Counted from the first letter of the stretch, positions 35,732 through 48,351 are shown. The stretch: 64,000 bases of DNA from Azospirillum brasilense (GCF_005222205.1 NZ_CP032346.1:434001-498000); one strand, 5' to 3'. Numbers and translations are program-made. Notes: generated by a model from the sequence alone, not told the origin.

Positions 35732-36912
35732 GACGCGCCTCCGGTGAGCGGAGCCTTGCCGTTGGCGCCATCCTTGCCGCCGTTCTTCGCGGCGGCGACC
35801 TTGGCGCCGGGATAGAGGCGGGACTGGCCGTCGACCACCACGCGCTCACCGGCCTGCACCCCGTCGGCGATGACGGCGGTCCCCTCCTGGCTGCGGGCCA
35901 CCGTGACGTTGCGGATCTCCACCGTGTCGTCGGGCTTGACCACATAGACGAAACGGCCCTGCTGGCCGGTCTGCACCGCCTCCTCCGGCAGCGTCAGCGC
36001 CTGCGGCTCGACCCGCAGGGTCAGCACCACGTCGACGAACTGGCCGGGCCACAGCCGGGTGTCGGCGTTTTCGAACTGGCCCTTCACCAGGATCGTGCCG
36101 GTCTGCTGGTCGACCTGGCTGTCCACGAAATTCAGTACGCCCTCGGCGGGCGGCACGGCGGCGCCGGGAATGCCGGCGGTGACGGACAGCTTGCTCGTCT
36201 CCATCGCCGCGCGGATGGTCGGCAGGTGGCGCTCCGGCACGTTGAAGGCAACGGTGATCGGGCGGAGCTGGGTCAGCGTGACCAGCGGGGTGGCGTCCGC
36301 CGCACGGACCATCGTGCCCGGCTTGGCGTTCACCGCACCGGTGCGCCCGTCCATGGGGGCGGCGATGCGGGTGAAGCTGAGCGAGACCTTGGCCGCCTCG
36401 ATCGCCGCCTGCCCGGCCTTCACCGTGGCCTCCAACGCGTCGGCGGCGGCCACCGCCGCATCAAACTGCTGGCGGGCCACCGTATTGGAGCGCACGAGCT
36501 GCTCGTAGCGCTTCACGTCGCCGCGGGCCTTGTCGAGGTTGGCGCGGTCGCGCTCCAGATTGGCCTGGGCCTGACGGAGCTGCGCTTCCAGCGCGCGGGA
36601 GTCGAGGGTGAACAGCAGGTCGCCCGCCTTCACCTCCTGCCCCTCGGTGAAATGGACCGTCTCGACGACCGAATCGACGCGCGCCTTGATGGCGATGGCG
36701 GCCACCGGCTGGACCGAGCCGATGGTGCCCAGCCGCTCCGGCACCGCCCGCTTCTCCACCGTCTGGATGACCACCGGGAGGGCGCGCGGTCCGGCCGGGG
36801 CGGCGGCCTTCGCCGTTTGCGCGTCGGCCCCGCCCGCCCGGTGCGTGTACCAATAGCCGCCGCCGAACAGGGCGGCCAGCAGGAGCGCAAACAGCACTAT
36901 GCGTTTCGTCAC
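35728..36912 (-). CDS. RND efflux periplasmic adaptor (MdtA-like)
   Basis: 394 residues from the GTG at 36912, chosen because GGGAG lies six bases upstream and the product then starts with a proper anchor (TKRIVLFALLLAALFGGGYW). The adaptor body contains RALPVVIQTVEKRAVPERLGTIGSVQP and a coiled coil around 110-190. The Lys/Gly-rich tail is not conserved. It is translationally coupled to the permease. The regulator gene at 37076 is divergent from it, but that regulator more likely serves the pyroglutamate operon. Confidence 0.9.
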   Translation of the reverse strand: MTKRIVLFALLLAALFGGGYWYTHRAGGADAQTAKAAAPAGPRALPVVIQTVEKRAVPERLGTIGSVQPVAAIAIKARVDSVVETVHFTEGQEVKAGDLLFTLDSRALEAQLRQAQANLERDRANLDKARGDVKRYEQLVRSNTVARQQFDAAVAAADALEATVKAGQAAIEAAKVSLSFTRIAAPMDGRTGAVNAKPGTMVRAADATPLVTLTQLRPITVAFNVPERHLPTIRAAMETSKLSVTAGIPGAAVPPAEGVLNFVDSQVDQQTGTILVKGQFENADTRLWPGQFVDVVLTLRVEPQALTLPEEAVQTGQQGRFVYVVKPDDTVEIRNVTVARSQEGTAVIADGVQAGERVVVDGQSRLYPGAKVAAAKNGGKDGANGKAPLTGGAS

Positions 36913-37030
36913 GTCGAACTCCCGGTAGGGCTGCCCGGTCCGGCCGGAGCGCACCATCCCGCCATTAGGCAATGCGGCCCATTATCGCAGGAGAGGCTTT
37001 GCAGGTTAATGTCCATCCTACAGCCATTTG

Positions 37031-37047
37031 GTAACAGACTGTAACAG
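37031..37047. promoter_or_regulatory. GTAACAG direct repeat with 10-bp period
   Basis: GTAACAG occurs at 37031-37037 and again at 37041-37047, one helical turn apart, about 30 bases before the LysR start and within the divergent promoter region. It could be a regulator site. No binding protein is known. Confidence 0.35.
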
Positions 37048-37075
37048 CGGGTATGGGCTGCGGAGCGATTCGGCG

Positions 37076-38038
37076 ATGCTGGACCTAAAGAATTTGGAAG
37101 CGTTCGTGTGGATCGCCCGTTTGGGCGGCTTCCGCGCCGCGGCGGGACGGCTGAACACCACCCAGCCGGCCATTTCCGCCCGCATCGCCCAGTTGGAAAA
37201 GGAGTTGGGCGTCCAGCTGTTCAACCGCGGCACGCGGCGGGTGACCCTGACGCTGAAGGGCATGGAACTGCTGGACCACGCCGAACGGATGCTGACGCTC
37301 CAGGCGGAGCTGGTGCATGCGGTCGCCGAATCGACGACCCTGCGCGGGCTGATCCGGCTGGGGGTGGCCGAGACCATCGTCCATACTTGGCTGAGCCGCC
37401 TGATCGAACGGCTGCACAACCGCTTCCCGCTGGTCAGCCTGGAGATCGAGGTCGACACCTCCATTCACCTGCGCAACGGGCTGCTGGCCCACGACCTCGA
37501 CATCGCCTTCATGCTGGGGCCGGTGGCCGAGCCGGACATGCGCAACGAGGCGCTGAGCAGCTACCCCATGGCCTGGGTGGCCAGCCCGTCGCTCGACCTG
37601 CCCGCCGGGCGGCTGGGGCTGGCCGATCTGGCGCGCTACCCCGTCATCACCTTTTCCCGGCAGACCAAGCCGTCGGTGGCCATCCAGCAGATGTTCAAGC
37701 GGCCCGGCCTGCCGCCGCTGCGCTTCTACGGCAACAGCTCGCTCGCCAGCATCGTGCGGATGACCCTGGACGGCATCGGCATCAGCGCCATCCCGCCCGC
37801 GGTGATAGAGCGCGAACTGGCGGAAGGGCTGCTGCGGCTGATCCCGGCGGAGGACCCGCTGCCCGACCTCGACTTCACCATCTGCCACCCGGTGGACAGC
37901 GACAACCCGCTGGTGCCCATCGTCGCGGACATGGCCTTGGAGATCGTGCGGGCGCAGCGGCATGGGGCGCCGACCGATAAACGCCGTTTATCGCAAACGA
38001 TCCAAAATGAAAATTTGACGGATCGGACGGATGCGTGA
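37076..38038 (+). CDS. LysR family regulator, probable regulator of the 5-oxoproline operon
   Basis: 320 residues from the ATG at 37076. The winged helix ([37 protein letters not shown]) and effector domain are intact. The following DUF1445 gene starts within about 45 bases in the same direction, and the TRAP and oxoprolinase genes continue from there. It is therefore best read as the first gene or local activator of the pyroglutamate module, sensing 5-oxoproline or a relative (inference). It could also act on the divergent efflux operon. Confidence 0.9.
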   Translation: MLDLKNLEAFVWIARLGGFRAAAGRLNTTQPAISARIAQLEKELGVQLFNRGTRRVTLTLKGMELLDHAERMLTLQAELVHAVAESTTLRGLIRLGVAETIVHTWLSRLIERLHNRFPLVSLEIEVDTSIHLRNGLLAHDLDIAFMLGPVAEPDMRNEALSSYPMAWVASPSLDLPAGRLGLADLARYPVITFSRQTKPSVAIQQMFKRPGLPPLRFYGNSSLASIVRMTLDGIGISAIPPAVIERELAEGLLRLIPAEDPLPDLDFTICHPVDSDNPLVPIVADMALEIVRAQRHGAPTDKRRLSQTIQNENLTDRTDA

Positions 38039-38081
38039 ACCCTTAGGGCACAACAGTTTGGTCACCGAGGTTTTGCCCGCC

Positions 38082-38927
38082 ATGCAGTCCGTGACCCCAA
38101 GCACCCCGTTCCCACCCGATCCCGCGTCCGCCGCCCTGCTGGCCCGGCTGGCGATCCGCCGGGGCGAGCATCGCGGGCCGACCGCCGGACTGGCGCCCGG
38201 CCATGTGCAGGCGAACCTCGCCATCGTTCCCGCCGATGTGGCCCCCGCCTTCGAGCGGTTCTGCCGCGCCAACCCGGTTCCCTGCCCGCTGCTCGCCGTG
38301 TCGCAACCCGGCGATCACCGCTTCGCGGAGCTGGGCGCCGACCTCGACCTGCGCACCGACTTCCCGCGCTACCGAGTCTACCGCGACGGCCTGCTGGCGG
38401 AGGAGCCGGAGGACCTGCTGTCGGTCTGGCGTGACGATCTGGTCGCCTTCGCCATCGGCTGCTCCTTCTCCTTCGAGGAGGCGCTGCTCGCCGCTGGCCT
38501 GCCGGTTCGCCACATCGAGCGAGGCTGCAACGTGCCGATGTACGTGACGGACCGGGACTGCGTCGCGGTTCCGCCCTTTGCCGGCCGCATGGTGGTGTCG
38601 ATGCGCCCGATGACGCCCGCGCAGGCCGAACGCGCCGCCGCGGTGACCGGGCGCTACGCCGCGGTCCACGGCGCGCCGGTGCACATCGGCGACCCGGCGG
38701 CGCTCGGCATTGGCAACCTGTCGCAGCCGGAGTTCGGCGACGCCGTTCCGCTCGCCCCCGGCGAGGTTCCCGTCTTCTGGGCCTGCGGGGTCACCCCCCA
38801 GGTGGCGCTCGCCGCCGCCCGCCTGCCCTTCGCCATCGCCCACAGCCCCGGCCACATGCTGGTCACCGACCGGCTGAACGCCGAGCTGGAGGGTGTGTCC
38901 CCTTCGGTCGCGCAACTTTTCAGATAA
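38082..38927 (+). CDS. DUF1445 / UPF0317 putative hydro-lyase (YcsI-like)
   Basis: 281 residues from the Met at 38082; an ATG at 38031 overlapping the LysR gene is also possible. Family features: [25 protein letters not shown], then [25 protein letters not shown] and [10 protein letters not shown]. The domain is annotated as a putative hydro-lyase, and the mammalian relative is D-glutamate cyclase, which makes 5-oxo-D-proline from D-glutamate. In Bacillus subtilis the homologue ycsI lies in the ycsF-kipIA region. Its place here with TRAP and oxoprolinase genes suggests that it feeds or processes oxoproline or an analogue. Confidence 0.85.
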   Translation: MQSVTPSTPFPPDPASAALLARLAIRRGEHRGPTAGLAPGHVQANLAIVPADVAPAFERFCRANPVPCPLLAVSQPGDHRFAELGADLDLRTDFPRYRVYRDGLLAEEPEDLLSVWRDDLVAFAIGCSFSFEEALLAAGLPVRHIERGCNVPMYVTDRDCVAVPPFAGRMVVSMRPMTPAQAERAAAVTGRYAAVHGAPVHIGDPAALGIGNLSQPEFGDAVPLAPGEVPVFWACGVTPQVALAAARLPFAIAHSPGHMLVTDRLNAELEGVSPSVAQLFR

Positions 38928-38946
38928 GAACAGGGAGCTTCATCAC

Positions 38947-39933
38947 ATGACCGCGATCACCCTGCGGACCCGCCTCGCCGCCGCCGCCTTCGGCATCGGC
39001 CTTTGCGCCACCCCGGTCGCGGCCTTCGCCGAGACCTGGGACATGCCGACCCCCTACCCCGACACGAACCTGCACACCATCACGGTGCGCCAGTTCGCCG
39101 AGGACGTGAAGGCGGCGACCAACGGCAAGATCCAGATCACCGTCCATTCCAACGGCTCGCTGGTCAAGCATCCGGAGATCAAGCGCGCCGTCCAGTCGGG
39201 CCAGGCCCAGCTCGGCGAGGTGCTCATCAGCTCCTGGGCGAACGAGGACCCGCTCTACGGGCTCGATTCCGTGCCCTTCCTGGCGACCGACTTCGCCGCT
39301 TCGAAGAAGCTCTACGAGGCGTCGAAGCCCTATCTGGAGAAAAAGCTGGAGCGTCAGCGCCTGAAGCTCCTCTACTCGATCCCGTGGCCGCCGCAGGGCC
39401 TCTACGTGAAGCAGGAGATCGGCTCGGTCGCCGACCTGAAGGGGCAGAAGTTCCGCGCCTACAACCCGGCCACCACCCGCATCGCCGAGCTGGCCGGCGC
39501 CGTGCCGACCAAGATCGAGGCCGCCGAGGTCTCGCAGGCCTTCGGCACCGGCATCGTCACCGCCATGATGACCTCCGCCGCCACCGGCGTCGACACCAAG
39601 GCGTGGGACTTCGTGAACGTCTATTACGACGTGCAAGCCTGGCTGCCGCGCAACATGGTGTTCGTCAGCACCGAGGTCTGGAAGGGCCTGGACGACGCCA
39701 CGAAGAAGGCCGTCGAGCAGGCCGCCGCCAAGGCCGAGGCCACCGGCTGGACCGAGTGGGAGAAGAAGACGGCGGAGCTGAACCAGACGCTGTCCGGCAA
39801 CGGCATGAAGGTGCTGACCCCGACCCCGGCGATCAAGGACGGCTTCGCCGCCATCGGCAAGACGATGACCGACGAGTGGACCAAGGCCGCCGGCGCCGAC
39901 GGCGAGGCGATCATTTCGGCCTTCCGAAAGTAA
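38947..39933 (+). CDS. TRAP transporter solute-binding protein (DctP family), 5-oxoproline module
   Basis: 328 residues from the ATG at 38947 (GGGAG upstream). A Sec signal peptide (about 1-29, ending VAAFA) precedes the DctP fold, with DLKGQKFRAYNPATTRIAELAG around the conserved substrate-carboxylate Arg. It should capture the substrate in the periplasm and deliver it to the DctQ/DctM subunits encoded next. Because the operon continues with all three 5-oxoprolinase genes, 5-oxoproline or a similar lactam acid is the likely ligand (inference). Confidence 0.9.
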   Translation: MTAITLRTRLAAAAFGIGLCATPVAAFAETWDMPTPYPDTNLHTITVRQFAEDVKAATNGKIQITVHSNGSLVKHPEIKRAVQSGQAQLGEVLISSWANEDPLYGLDSVPFLATDFAASKKLYEASKPYLEKKLERQRLKLLYSIPWPPQGLYVKQEIGSVADLKGQKFRAYNPATTRIAELAGAVPTKIEAAEVSQAFGTGIVTAMMTSAATGVDTKAWDFVNVYYDVQAWLPRNMVFVSTEVWKGLDDATKKAVEQAAAKAEATGWTEWEKKTAELNQTLSGNGMKVLTPTPAIKDGFAAIGKTMTDEWTKAAGADGEAIISAFRK

Positions 39934-39948
39934 GCGGCGGCGACGCTT

Positions 39949-40000
39949 GCCCCCACCCTAACCCTCCCCCGCTAACGCAGGGGAGGGCCGGGGTGGGGGC
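39949..40000. repeat. Large REP-like hairpin between TRAP binding protein and membrane subunits
   Basis: A 52-base near-perfect inverted repeat: GCCCCCACCC-TAA-CCCTCCCC, a 10-base loop, then GGGGAGGG-CCG-GGGTGGGGGC. No T run follows. A stable hairpin here could protect the upstream mRNA and let the binding protein be made in excess over the membrane subunits, a known arrangement in transporter operons. It also resembles dispersed palindromic repeats. Confidence 0.72.
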
Positions 40001-40055
40001 AATACGCCCACCACCAAAAAAAATCCCGCCCGCCCTACCCGGAGGTGGTCGCGCC

Positions 40056-40565
40056 ATGCGCACCGCATTGACCTTCCTTTACCGCGCCGCCGAGATCCTG
40101 GGCGCGGTGTTCCTGGTGCTGATCGCCGTGCTGATCGTATCCCAGGTCTTCGCCCGGCTGGCCAACCGCATGGTGCCGGGAGCCGACGAGCTGGCCGGCT
40201 ACTGCATGGCCGCCTCCTTCTTCCTGATGCTCGGTCCGGCGCTGCGCCGCGGCGCGCACATCCGCGTCGGTGTGCTGGTCGACCGGCTGCGCGGCGGCCC
40301 CCGCCGTGTCGTGGAGCTGATCTGCCTCGGCTTCGGCACGGCGCTGAGCGGCTATTTCGCGTGGTACTGGCTGCGCATGACCTACGATTCCTACGATTTC
40401 GGCGATCTGGGACAGGGCGTCCTGCCCATCCCGCTGTGGATTCCGCAGGCCGCCATGGGCGTTGGGCTGGTGATTCTCGTGATCGCCTTCCTTGATGACC
40501 TGCTGGCGGTGATACAGGGGCGCGAGGCGTCCTACCAAAGCGCCGGCATGCAGAGCGAGGGCTGA
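40056..40565 (+). CDS. TRAP transporter small membrane subunit (DctQ family)
   Basis: 169 residues with four hydrophobic segments, as expected of DctQ: MRTALTFLYRAAEILGAVFLVLI, then GADELAGYCMAASFFLMLGPALRRGAHIRV and a last segment near residue 130. Strong GGAGG site. It sits three bases before the DctM gene and pairs with it to form the sodium-driven translocator for the binding protein encoded upstream. Confidence 0.9.
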   Translation: MRTALTFLYRAAEILGAVFLVLIAVLIVSQVFARLANRMVPGADELAGYCMAASFFLMLGPALRRGAHIRVGVLVDRLRGGPRRVVELICLGFGTALSGYFAWYWLRMTYDSYDFGDLGQGVLPIPLWIPQAAMGVGLVILVIAFLDDLLAVIQGREASYQSAGMQSEG

Positions 40566-40568
40566 CCG

Positions 40569-41870
40569 ATGGACCAGACGACCGCTTCCATCGTCGTCGT
40601 GGTGACGATGCTCCTGATGCTGGGGACCGGCATCTGGGTGGCCCTGGCGCTGGCCGGCGTCGGCTTCGTCGCCATGGCGCTGTTCACCACCCGCCCTGTC
40701 GGCATGGTCATGGCGACCAACATCTGGGGCGCCAGCACGAGTTGGACCCTGACCGCCCTGCCCCTGTTCATCTGGATGGGCGAGATCCTGTTCCGAACGC
40801 GCATCTCGTCGGACATGTTCAAGGGACTGGCGCCATGGACGGGCTGGCTGCCGGGGCGGCTGATGCACGTCAACATCGTCGGCTGCACGATCTTCGCCGC
40901 CGTCTCCGGCTCCTCCGCGGCGACCGCCGCGACCATCGGGCGGATGACCATCCCGGAGCTGACCCGGCGCGGCTACGACCCGATGATGATCGTCGGCTCG
41001 CTGGCCGGCGCCGGCACGCTGGGCCTGCTGATCCCGCCCTCGATCATCATGATCGTGTACGGCGTCGCGGCGGACGTGTCCATCGCCCGGCTGTTCATCG
41101 CCGGCGTCATCCCGGGCATCGTTCTGACCGGACTGTTCATGCTCTATGTCGGCGGCTGGTCCCTGCTGAACCCCAACCGGGTGCCGCCGCGGGAGGCACG
41201 CCAGAGCTTCGCGGAGAAGATCCGGGACACCGGGTCGCTGATCCCCGTCATGCTGCTGATCGCCGGCGTGCTCGGCTCCATATACGCGGGCATCGCCACG
41301 CCGACCGAGGCGGCGGGCATCGGCGTCCTGGGATCGCTGCTGCTGGCGCTGGTCACGGGCACGATGAGTTGGGCGACCTTCCGCGACAGCGTGCTGGGCG
41401 CCGCGCACACCTCCTGCATGATCGGCTTCATCCTGGCGGGGGCGGCCTTCCTGACCGTCGCCATGGGCTACACCGGCATCCCGCGCCTGCTGGCGGAGTG
41501 GATCACCTCCATGCAGCTCTCCACCGCGTCGCTGCTGGTCGTGCTGACGCTGTTCTTCATCGTCATGGGCTGCTTCCTCGACGGCATCTCGATGGTCGTG
41601 CTCACCACCTCGGTCATCCTGCCGATGGTGCAGAAGGCCGGGATCGACCTGCTGTGGTTCGGCATCTACATCATCATCGTGGTGGAGATGGCCCAGATCA
41701 CCCCGCCGGTGGGCTTCAACCTGTTCGTTCTGCAATCGATGACGGGCAAGAGCATCTTCACCATCGGCAAGGCCAGCCTGCCCTTCTTCGCGATGATGAT
41801 CGTCATGGTGGCCCTGCTCTGGATCTTCCCGGGCATGGTGACGTGGCTGCCCTCGCTGATGATCGGGTGA
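40569..41870 (+). CDS. TRAP transporter large permease subunit (DctM family)
   Basis: 433 residues, normal DctM length, with about twelve hydrophobic segments. Typical motifs: NIWGASTSWTLTALPLFIWMGEIL, VSGSSAATAATIGRMTIPEL and TPTEAAGIGVLGSLLLAL. It carries out Na+-coupled import together with DctQ. The next gene, pxpB, starts 11 bases after its stop, which ties transport directly to 5-oxoprolinase. Confidence 0.93.
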   Translation: MDQTTASIVVVVTMLLMLGTGIWVALALAGVGFVAMALFTTRPVGMVMATNIWGASTSWTLTALPLFIWMGEILFRTRISSDMFKGLAPWTGWLPGRLMHVNIVGCTIFAAVSGSSAATAATIGRMTIPELTRRGYDPMMIVGSLAGAGTLGLLIPPSIIMIVYGVAADVSIARLFIAGVIPGIVLTGLFMLYVGGWSLLNPNRVPPREARQSFAEKIRDTGSLIPVMLLIAGVLGSIYAGIATPTEAAGIGVLGSLLLALVTGTMSWATFRDSVLGAAHTSCMIGFILAGAAFLTVAMGYTGIPRLLAEWITSMQLSTASLLVVLTLFFIVMGCFLDGISMVVLTTSVILPMVQKAGIDLLWFGIYIIIVVEMAQITPPVGFNLFVLQSMTGKSIFTIGKASLPFFAMMIVMVALLWIFPGMVTWLPSLMIG

Positions 41871-41881
41871 GGAGCGGCATC

Positions 41882-42604
41882 ATGGACGTCCGTTTCACGA
41901 CGGCGGGCGACACGGCCTTCAACGTGGAGTTCGGGGAGGGCATCGACCGCCCGACCAACGCCCGCGTCATGGCCCTGCACGCCCGGCTGAAGGCCGCCGC
42001 CCCGCCGGGTCTGGTGGAGACGGTGCCGACCTTCCGCTCTCTCCAGGTGGTTTACGACCCGGCGGCCACCAGCCGCCGGGAGGTCCAGGCCGCCGTGGAG
42101 GCGGAACTGGCCCACGCCGGGGACGCGCCGGCCGACGGCAGCCTGTGGCGGCTGCCCGTCTGCTACGACCCGGAGTTCGGCCCGGACCTCGCGGAGCTGT
42201 CCGCGTCGCTCGGCCTGTCGGCGGACCGCCTGATCGACCTCCACGGGTCGACCGAGTATTTCGTCTATATGCTGGGCTTCATGCCGGGCTTCGCCTACAT
42301 GGGCGACCTGCCGGGCAAATTGGAAAAGCCGCGGCGCAGCGAGCCCCGGGTCCGCGTGCCGGCGGGCTCCGTCGCCACCGCCGGGCGGCTGACCACGGTC
42401 TATCCTTGGGAGAGTCCCGGCGGCTGGCACCTGATCGGGCGCTGCCCGGTGCCGCTCTACGACGGCGCCCGCCCCTCGCCGGTCCTGTTGTCCGCCGGCG
42501 ACCGGGTGCGCTTCGAGGCGGTGGACCGCGCCCGCTTCGACGCCCTGGCGGCCGAGACCGCCGCGGGGCGCTTCGATGCCGACACGCTGAGGGCCGCGCC
42601 ATGA
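41882..42604 (+). CDS. pxpB: 5-oxoprolinase subunit PxpB (KipI family)
   Basis: 240 residues from the ATG at 41882 (GAGGAG site). KipI/PxpB features are GFMPGFAYMGDLP, RVRVPAGSVATAGR and ESPGGWHLIGRCPVPLYD. PxpA, B and C together hydrolyse 5-oxo-L-proline to glutamate using ATP in most bacteria. The older KipI name (Bacillus kinase inhibitor) applies to the same family. The stop overlaps the pxpC start (ATGA), indicating coupled translation of the two interacting subunits. Confidence 0.93.
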   Translation: MDVRFTTAGDTAFNVEFGEGIDRPTNARVMALHARLKAAAPPGLVETVPTFRSLQVVYDPAATSRREVQAAVEAELAHAGDAPADGSLWRLPVCYDPEFGPDLAELSASLGLSADRLIDLHGSTEYFVYMLGFMPGFAYMGDLPGKLEKPRRSEPRVRVPAGSVATAGRLTTVYPWESPGGWHLIGRCPVPLYDGARPSPVLLSAGDRVRFEAVDRARFDALAAETAAGRFDADTLRAAP

Positions 42605-43686
42605 GCACGCCCTGCCTCACCGTCGTCCGGCCGGGGTTGTTCGCCACGATCCAGGATCTCGGCCGCTTCGGCCATCAGGAACTCGGCATGCCGGTGGCCG
42701 GCGCGCTCGACCCCATCGCCCTGCGCCTCGCCAACGCGCTGGTCGGCAACCCGGCGGGCACCGCGGGGGTGGAGATCGCCCTGCTCGGGCCCGCGCTGAA
42801 GGTGGAGGCCGACAGCGTGCGCGTCGCCGTCGTCGGCCCGATGGCGCTGAGCGTGGAGCGCGAGGGGGCATCGCCCCAGCCGCTGGAGCCGCACCGCAGC
42901 CACACGCTGACCCGCGGCGACGTGCTGAAGCTGGGCGCTGTCACCGGGGCGGCGGTCGCCTATCTGACGGTCGCCGGGGGCTTCGCGCTGGAGCCCTTCC
43001 TGGGCAGCTTGTCCACCTACGTGCGCGCCGGCATCGGGCCGCTCGGCGGCAAGCCGCTGGGCGACGGGACTCGTCTGCCGCTCAACCGCGACACCGCCCC
43101 GCCGGGCACCGACGTGGAACTGACGGAGCCGCCGGACTATGGCGGCGGGCCGGTGCGGGTGGTGCTCGGCCCGCAGGAGGACCGCTTCACGGCGGTGGCG
43201 GTGGAGACCTTCCTGTCGGCCACGTACCGCGTCGGCAAGGACGCCGACCGCATGGGCCTGCGGCTCGAGGGGCCGACGCTCGCCCACACCGGCTCCGCCG
43301 ACATTCCGTCGGACGGGCTGGTCACCGGCTCGATCCAGGTGCCGGGCAACGGCCAGCCGATCCTTCTGCTGAACGACCACCAGACGGCCGGCGGCTATGC
43401 CAAGATCGCCACGGTGATCTCCGCCGACCTGCCCCGCGTCGGCCGGCTGAGCCCCGGCGGCGCCCTCAGCTTCCGGGCCGTCACGGTGGAGGAGGCGGAG
43501 GCCATTCGGCGGCGCCAGGAACAGACCATCGCGGCCTGGGTCCGCGCCATCCGCCCGGTGCGCCCGGCGGGCGGCGTCGATCTGGAGGCGCTCTACGCGG
43601 AGAACCTTGTGTCCGGGGTCGTCGACATCGTCAACGGCAACGGCGACATCCTGAACCAAGAACAAATGTGCGGGAGGGCCCCATGA
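42601..43686 (+). CDS. pxpC: 5-oxoprolinase subunit PxpC (KipA family)
   Basis: 361 residues. The N-terminal signature GLFATIQDLGRFGHQELGMPVAGALDP and the later VVLGPQEDRF, SATYRVGKDADRMGLRLEGP and GSIQVPGNGQPILLLNDHQTAGGYAKIA define the KipA/PxpC (biotin-dependent-carboxylase-like) family. It forms the ATP-using complex with PxpB. It overlaps pxpB by four bases and pxpA by four bases, so stoichiometric expression is likely. Confidence 0.93.
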   Translation: MSTPCLTVVRPGLFATIQDLGRFGHQELGMPVAGALDPIALRLANALVGNPAGTAGVEIALLGPALKVEADSVRVAVVGPMALSVEREGASPQPLEPHRSHTLTRGDVLKLGAVTGAAVAYLTVAGGFALEPFLGSLSTYVRAGIGPLGGKPLGDGTRLPLNRDTAPPGTDVELTEPPDYGGGPVRVVLGPQEDRFTAVAVETFLSATYRVGKDADRMGLRLEGPTLAHTGSADIPSDGLVTGSIQVPGNGQPILLLNDHQTAGGYAKIATVISADLPRVGRLSPGGALSFRAVTVEEAEAIRRRQEQTIAAWVRAIRPVRPAGGVDLEALYAENLVSGVVDIVNGNGDILNQEQMCGRAP

Positions 43687-44462
43687 CCATCACCGTGAAC
43701 CTGAACGCCGACCTGGGCGAGGGCTTCGGCGCCTACGACATCGGCGACGACGAGTCCATGCTGGGCATCGTCGCCTCCGCCAACATCGCCTGCGGCTTCC
43801 ACGCCGGTGATCCGCTGGTGATGACGCGGACCGTCCGGAACGCGGTCGCCAAGGGCGTAAGCCTCGGCGCCCACCCCTCCTACCCCGACCTCCAGGGCTT
43901 CGGCCGCCGCCCCCTGCGGATGTCGGCGGCGGAGGTGGAGGCGATGGTCGCCTATCAGATCGGCGCGCTGATGGGCGTCGCCGCCACCGCCGGCGGTTCG
44001 GTTACCCATGTGAAGGCGCACGGAGCGCTGAACAACATGGCGGCGGTGGACGAAGGGCTGGCGATGGCGATCGGGCGGGCGATCAAGGGCGTCGATCCCA
44101 ACCTGATCTATCTCGCCACCGCCGGCTCGGAGATGGCGCGGGCCGGGCGGACGCTGGGCCTGCCCACGGCGGAAGAGGTCTTCGCCGACCGTGCCTACGA
44201 CGACAACGGCAACCTCGTGCCGCGCGGCCAGCCCGGCGCGATGATCCACGACCCGGACGTCGCGGCCACCAACGTCCTGCGCATGCTGGAGGAAGGCGTG
44301 ATCCTGTCGGTCACCGGCACGCGCATCCCCTGCACCGTCCATTCCGTCTGCGTCCATGGCGACGAGCCGAGCGCCGTCGCCATGGCCGGCAACCTGCGCC
44401 GCACGCTGGAAGCCAAGGGGGTCCGCATCGTCCCGCTGCCGGAGCTGCGCGACCGTTTCTAA
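43683..44462 (+). CDS. pxpA: 5-oxoprolinase subunit PxpA (LamB/YcsF family)
   Basis: 259 residues from the ATG overlapping the pxpC stop (GGGAGG site just upstream). The LamB/YcsF motifs are all visible: NLNADLGEGFGAYDIGDDE, SANIACGFHAGDP, SLGAHPSYPDLQGFGRR and THVKAHGALNN. PxpA completes ring opening of the phosphorylated 5-oxoproline intermediate. It is the last gene of the operon and converges with the receiver gene at 44473, leaving about 10 bases with no visible terminator. Confidence 0.94.
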   Translation: MTITVNLNADLGEGFGAYDIGDDESMLGIVASANIACGFHAGDPLVMTRTVRNAVAKGVSLGAHPSYPDLQGFGRRPLRMSAAEVEAMVAYQIGALMGVAATAGGSVTHVKAHGALNNMAAVDEGLAMAIGRAIKGVDPNLIYLATAGSEMARAGRTLGLPTAEEVFADRAYDDNGNLVPRGQPGAMIHDPDVAATNVLRMLEEGVILSVTGTRIPCTVHSVCVHGDEPSAVAMAGNLRRTLEAKGVRIVPLPELRDRF

Positions 44463-44472
44463 CGGTCGGCGA

Positions 44473-44872
44473 TCATGCGGGCCGCAGCTTCGCCGCCTGG
44501 GCGAGGCTGGCGAGCGTGTCCAGGATGACCTGTGGGCTGACCGGCTTGCGCAGCACCACCAGCGGCTGCCAGCGGTCGGACGTCAGGTCGTCCTCCCCCG
44601 CCTCTATCGACAGGAAGCCGGTCATCACCAGGATCGGCAGCCCGGCGGCCCTGGTCCGCAGTTCGCGGATCAGAGCGCGACCGTCCATGCGCGGCATGCG
44701 CAGATCGGTTATGACGAGGTCGGCGGGATCGGCGCTGTAACGCTCCAGCCCCTCCTGACCGTCCTGGGCCAGGGTCACGCGGTATCCCTTACGGGATAAG
44801 AAATCCTCCAGCGCCATGGCGGCGAGGGCTTCGTCCTCGGCCACCAGGACATGCAGCGGAGCGGTGACAGGG

Positions 44873-44880
<8 letters not shown>
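44473..44880 (-). CDS. Single-domain response regulator, partner of the ethylene-receptor-like kinase
   Basis: 135 residues, receiver domain only. Acidic residues Glu15/Asp16/Glu17 (LVAEDEAL), phospho-acceptor Asp59 (LVITDLRMPRMDG), Thr87 and Lys112 (LRKPVS) are present. Its ATG lies inside the last codons of the kinase gene (8-base overlap), so the two are translationally coupled and almost certainly form a cognate pair. With no output domain it must act by protein contact or as a phosphorelay step. Confidence 0.9.
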
Positions 44881-46450
<1,570 letters not shown>

Positions 46451-46668
46451 GCCGCCCCTCTTTTATCGGTCACCGCCCGCGGCCCAGCCGGGTCAGGAAA
46501 CGCCGCCGTTTCTTTTATCTCGCCGCAAAACCTTGAAGCACAACGCCTTGCGGCACCCTGCCGCGGAGGCTGCATCAGCGAACGCTACTCGAATCAGAGG
46601 AGCGGGGCAACATGCGGAACGCGATGCCGGCCAATGGTCAGCGCGTTCCGCATGGTTTCGGATGTACG

Positions 46669-48276
<1,608 letters not shown>

Positions 48277-48310
48277 GCGCGTTCCCGTAACTCAGCGGTG
48301 CAGACAACGG

Positions 48311-48351
48311 CGAAGAGGGCCGGGAGGCGGAACGCCCCACGGCCCTCTTCG
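48311..48351. terminator. Strong hairpin between asd and prfC
   Basis: Perfect 12-bp stem CGAAGAGGGCCG/CGGCCCTCTTCG (48311-48322 and 48340-48351), only 34 bases upstream of the prfC start. No U run follows on the minus strand, so it may be a stabilising or attenuating structure in the prfC leader rather than a plain terminator. Confidence 0.5.
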
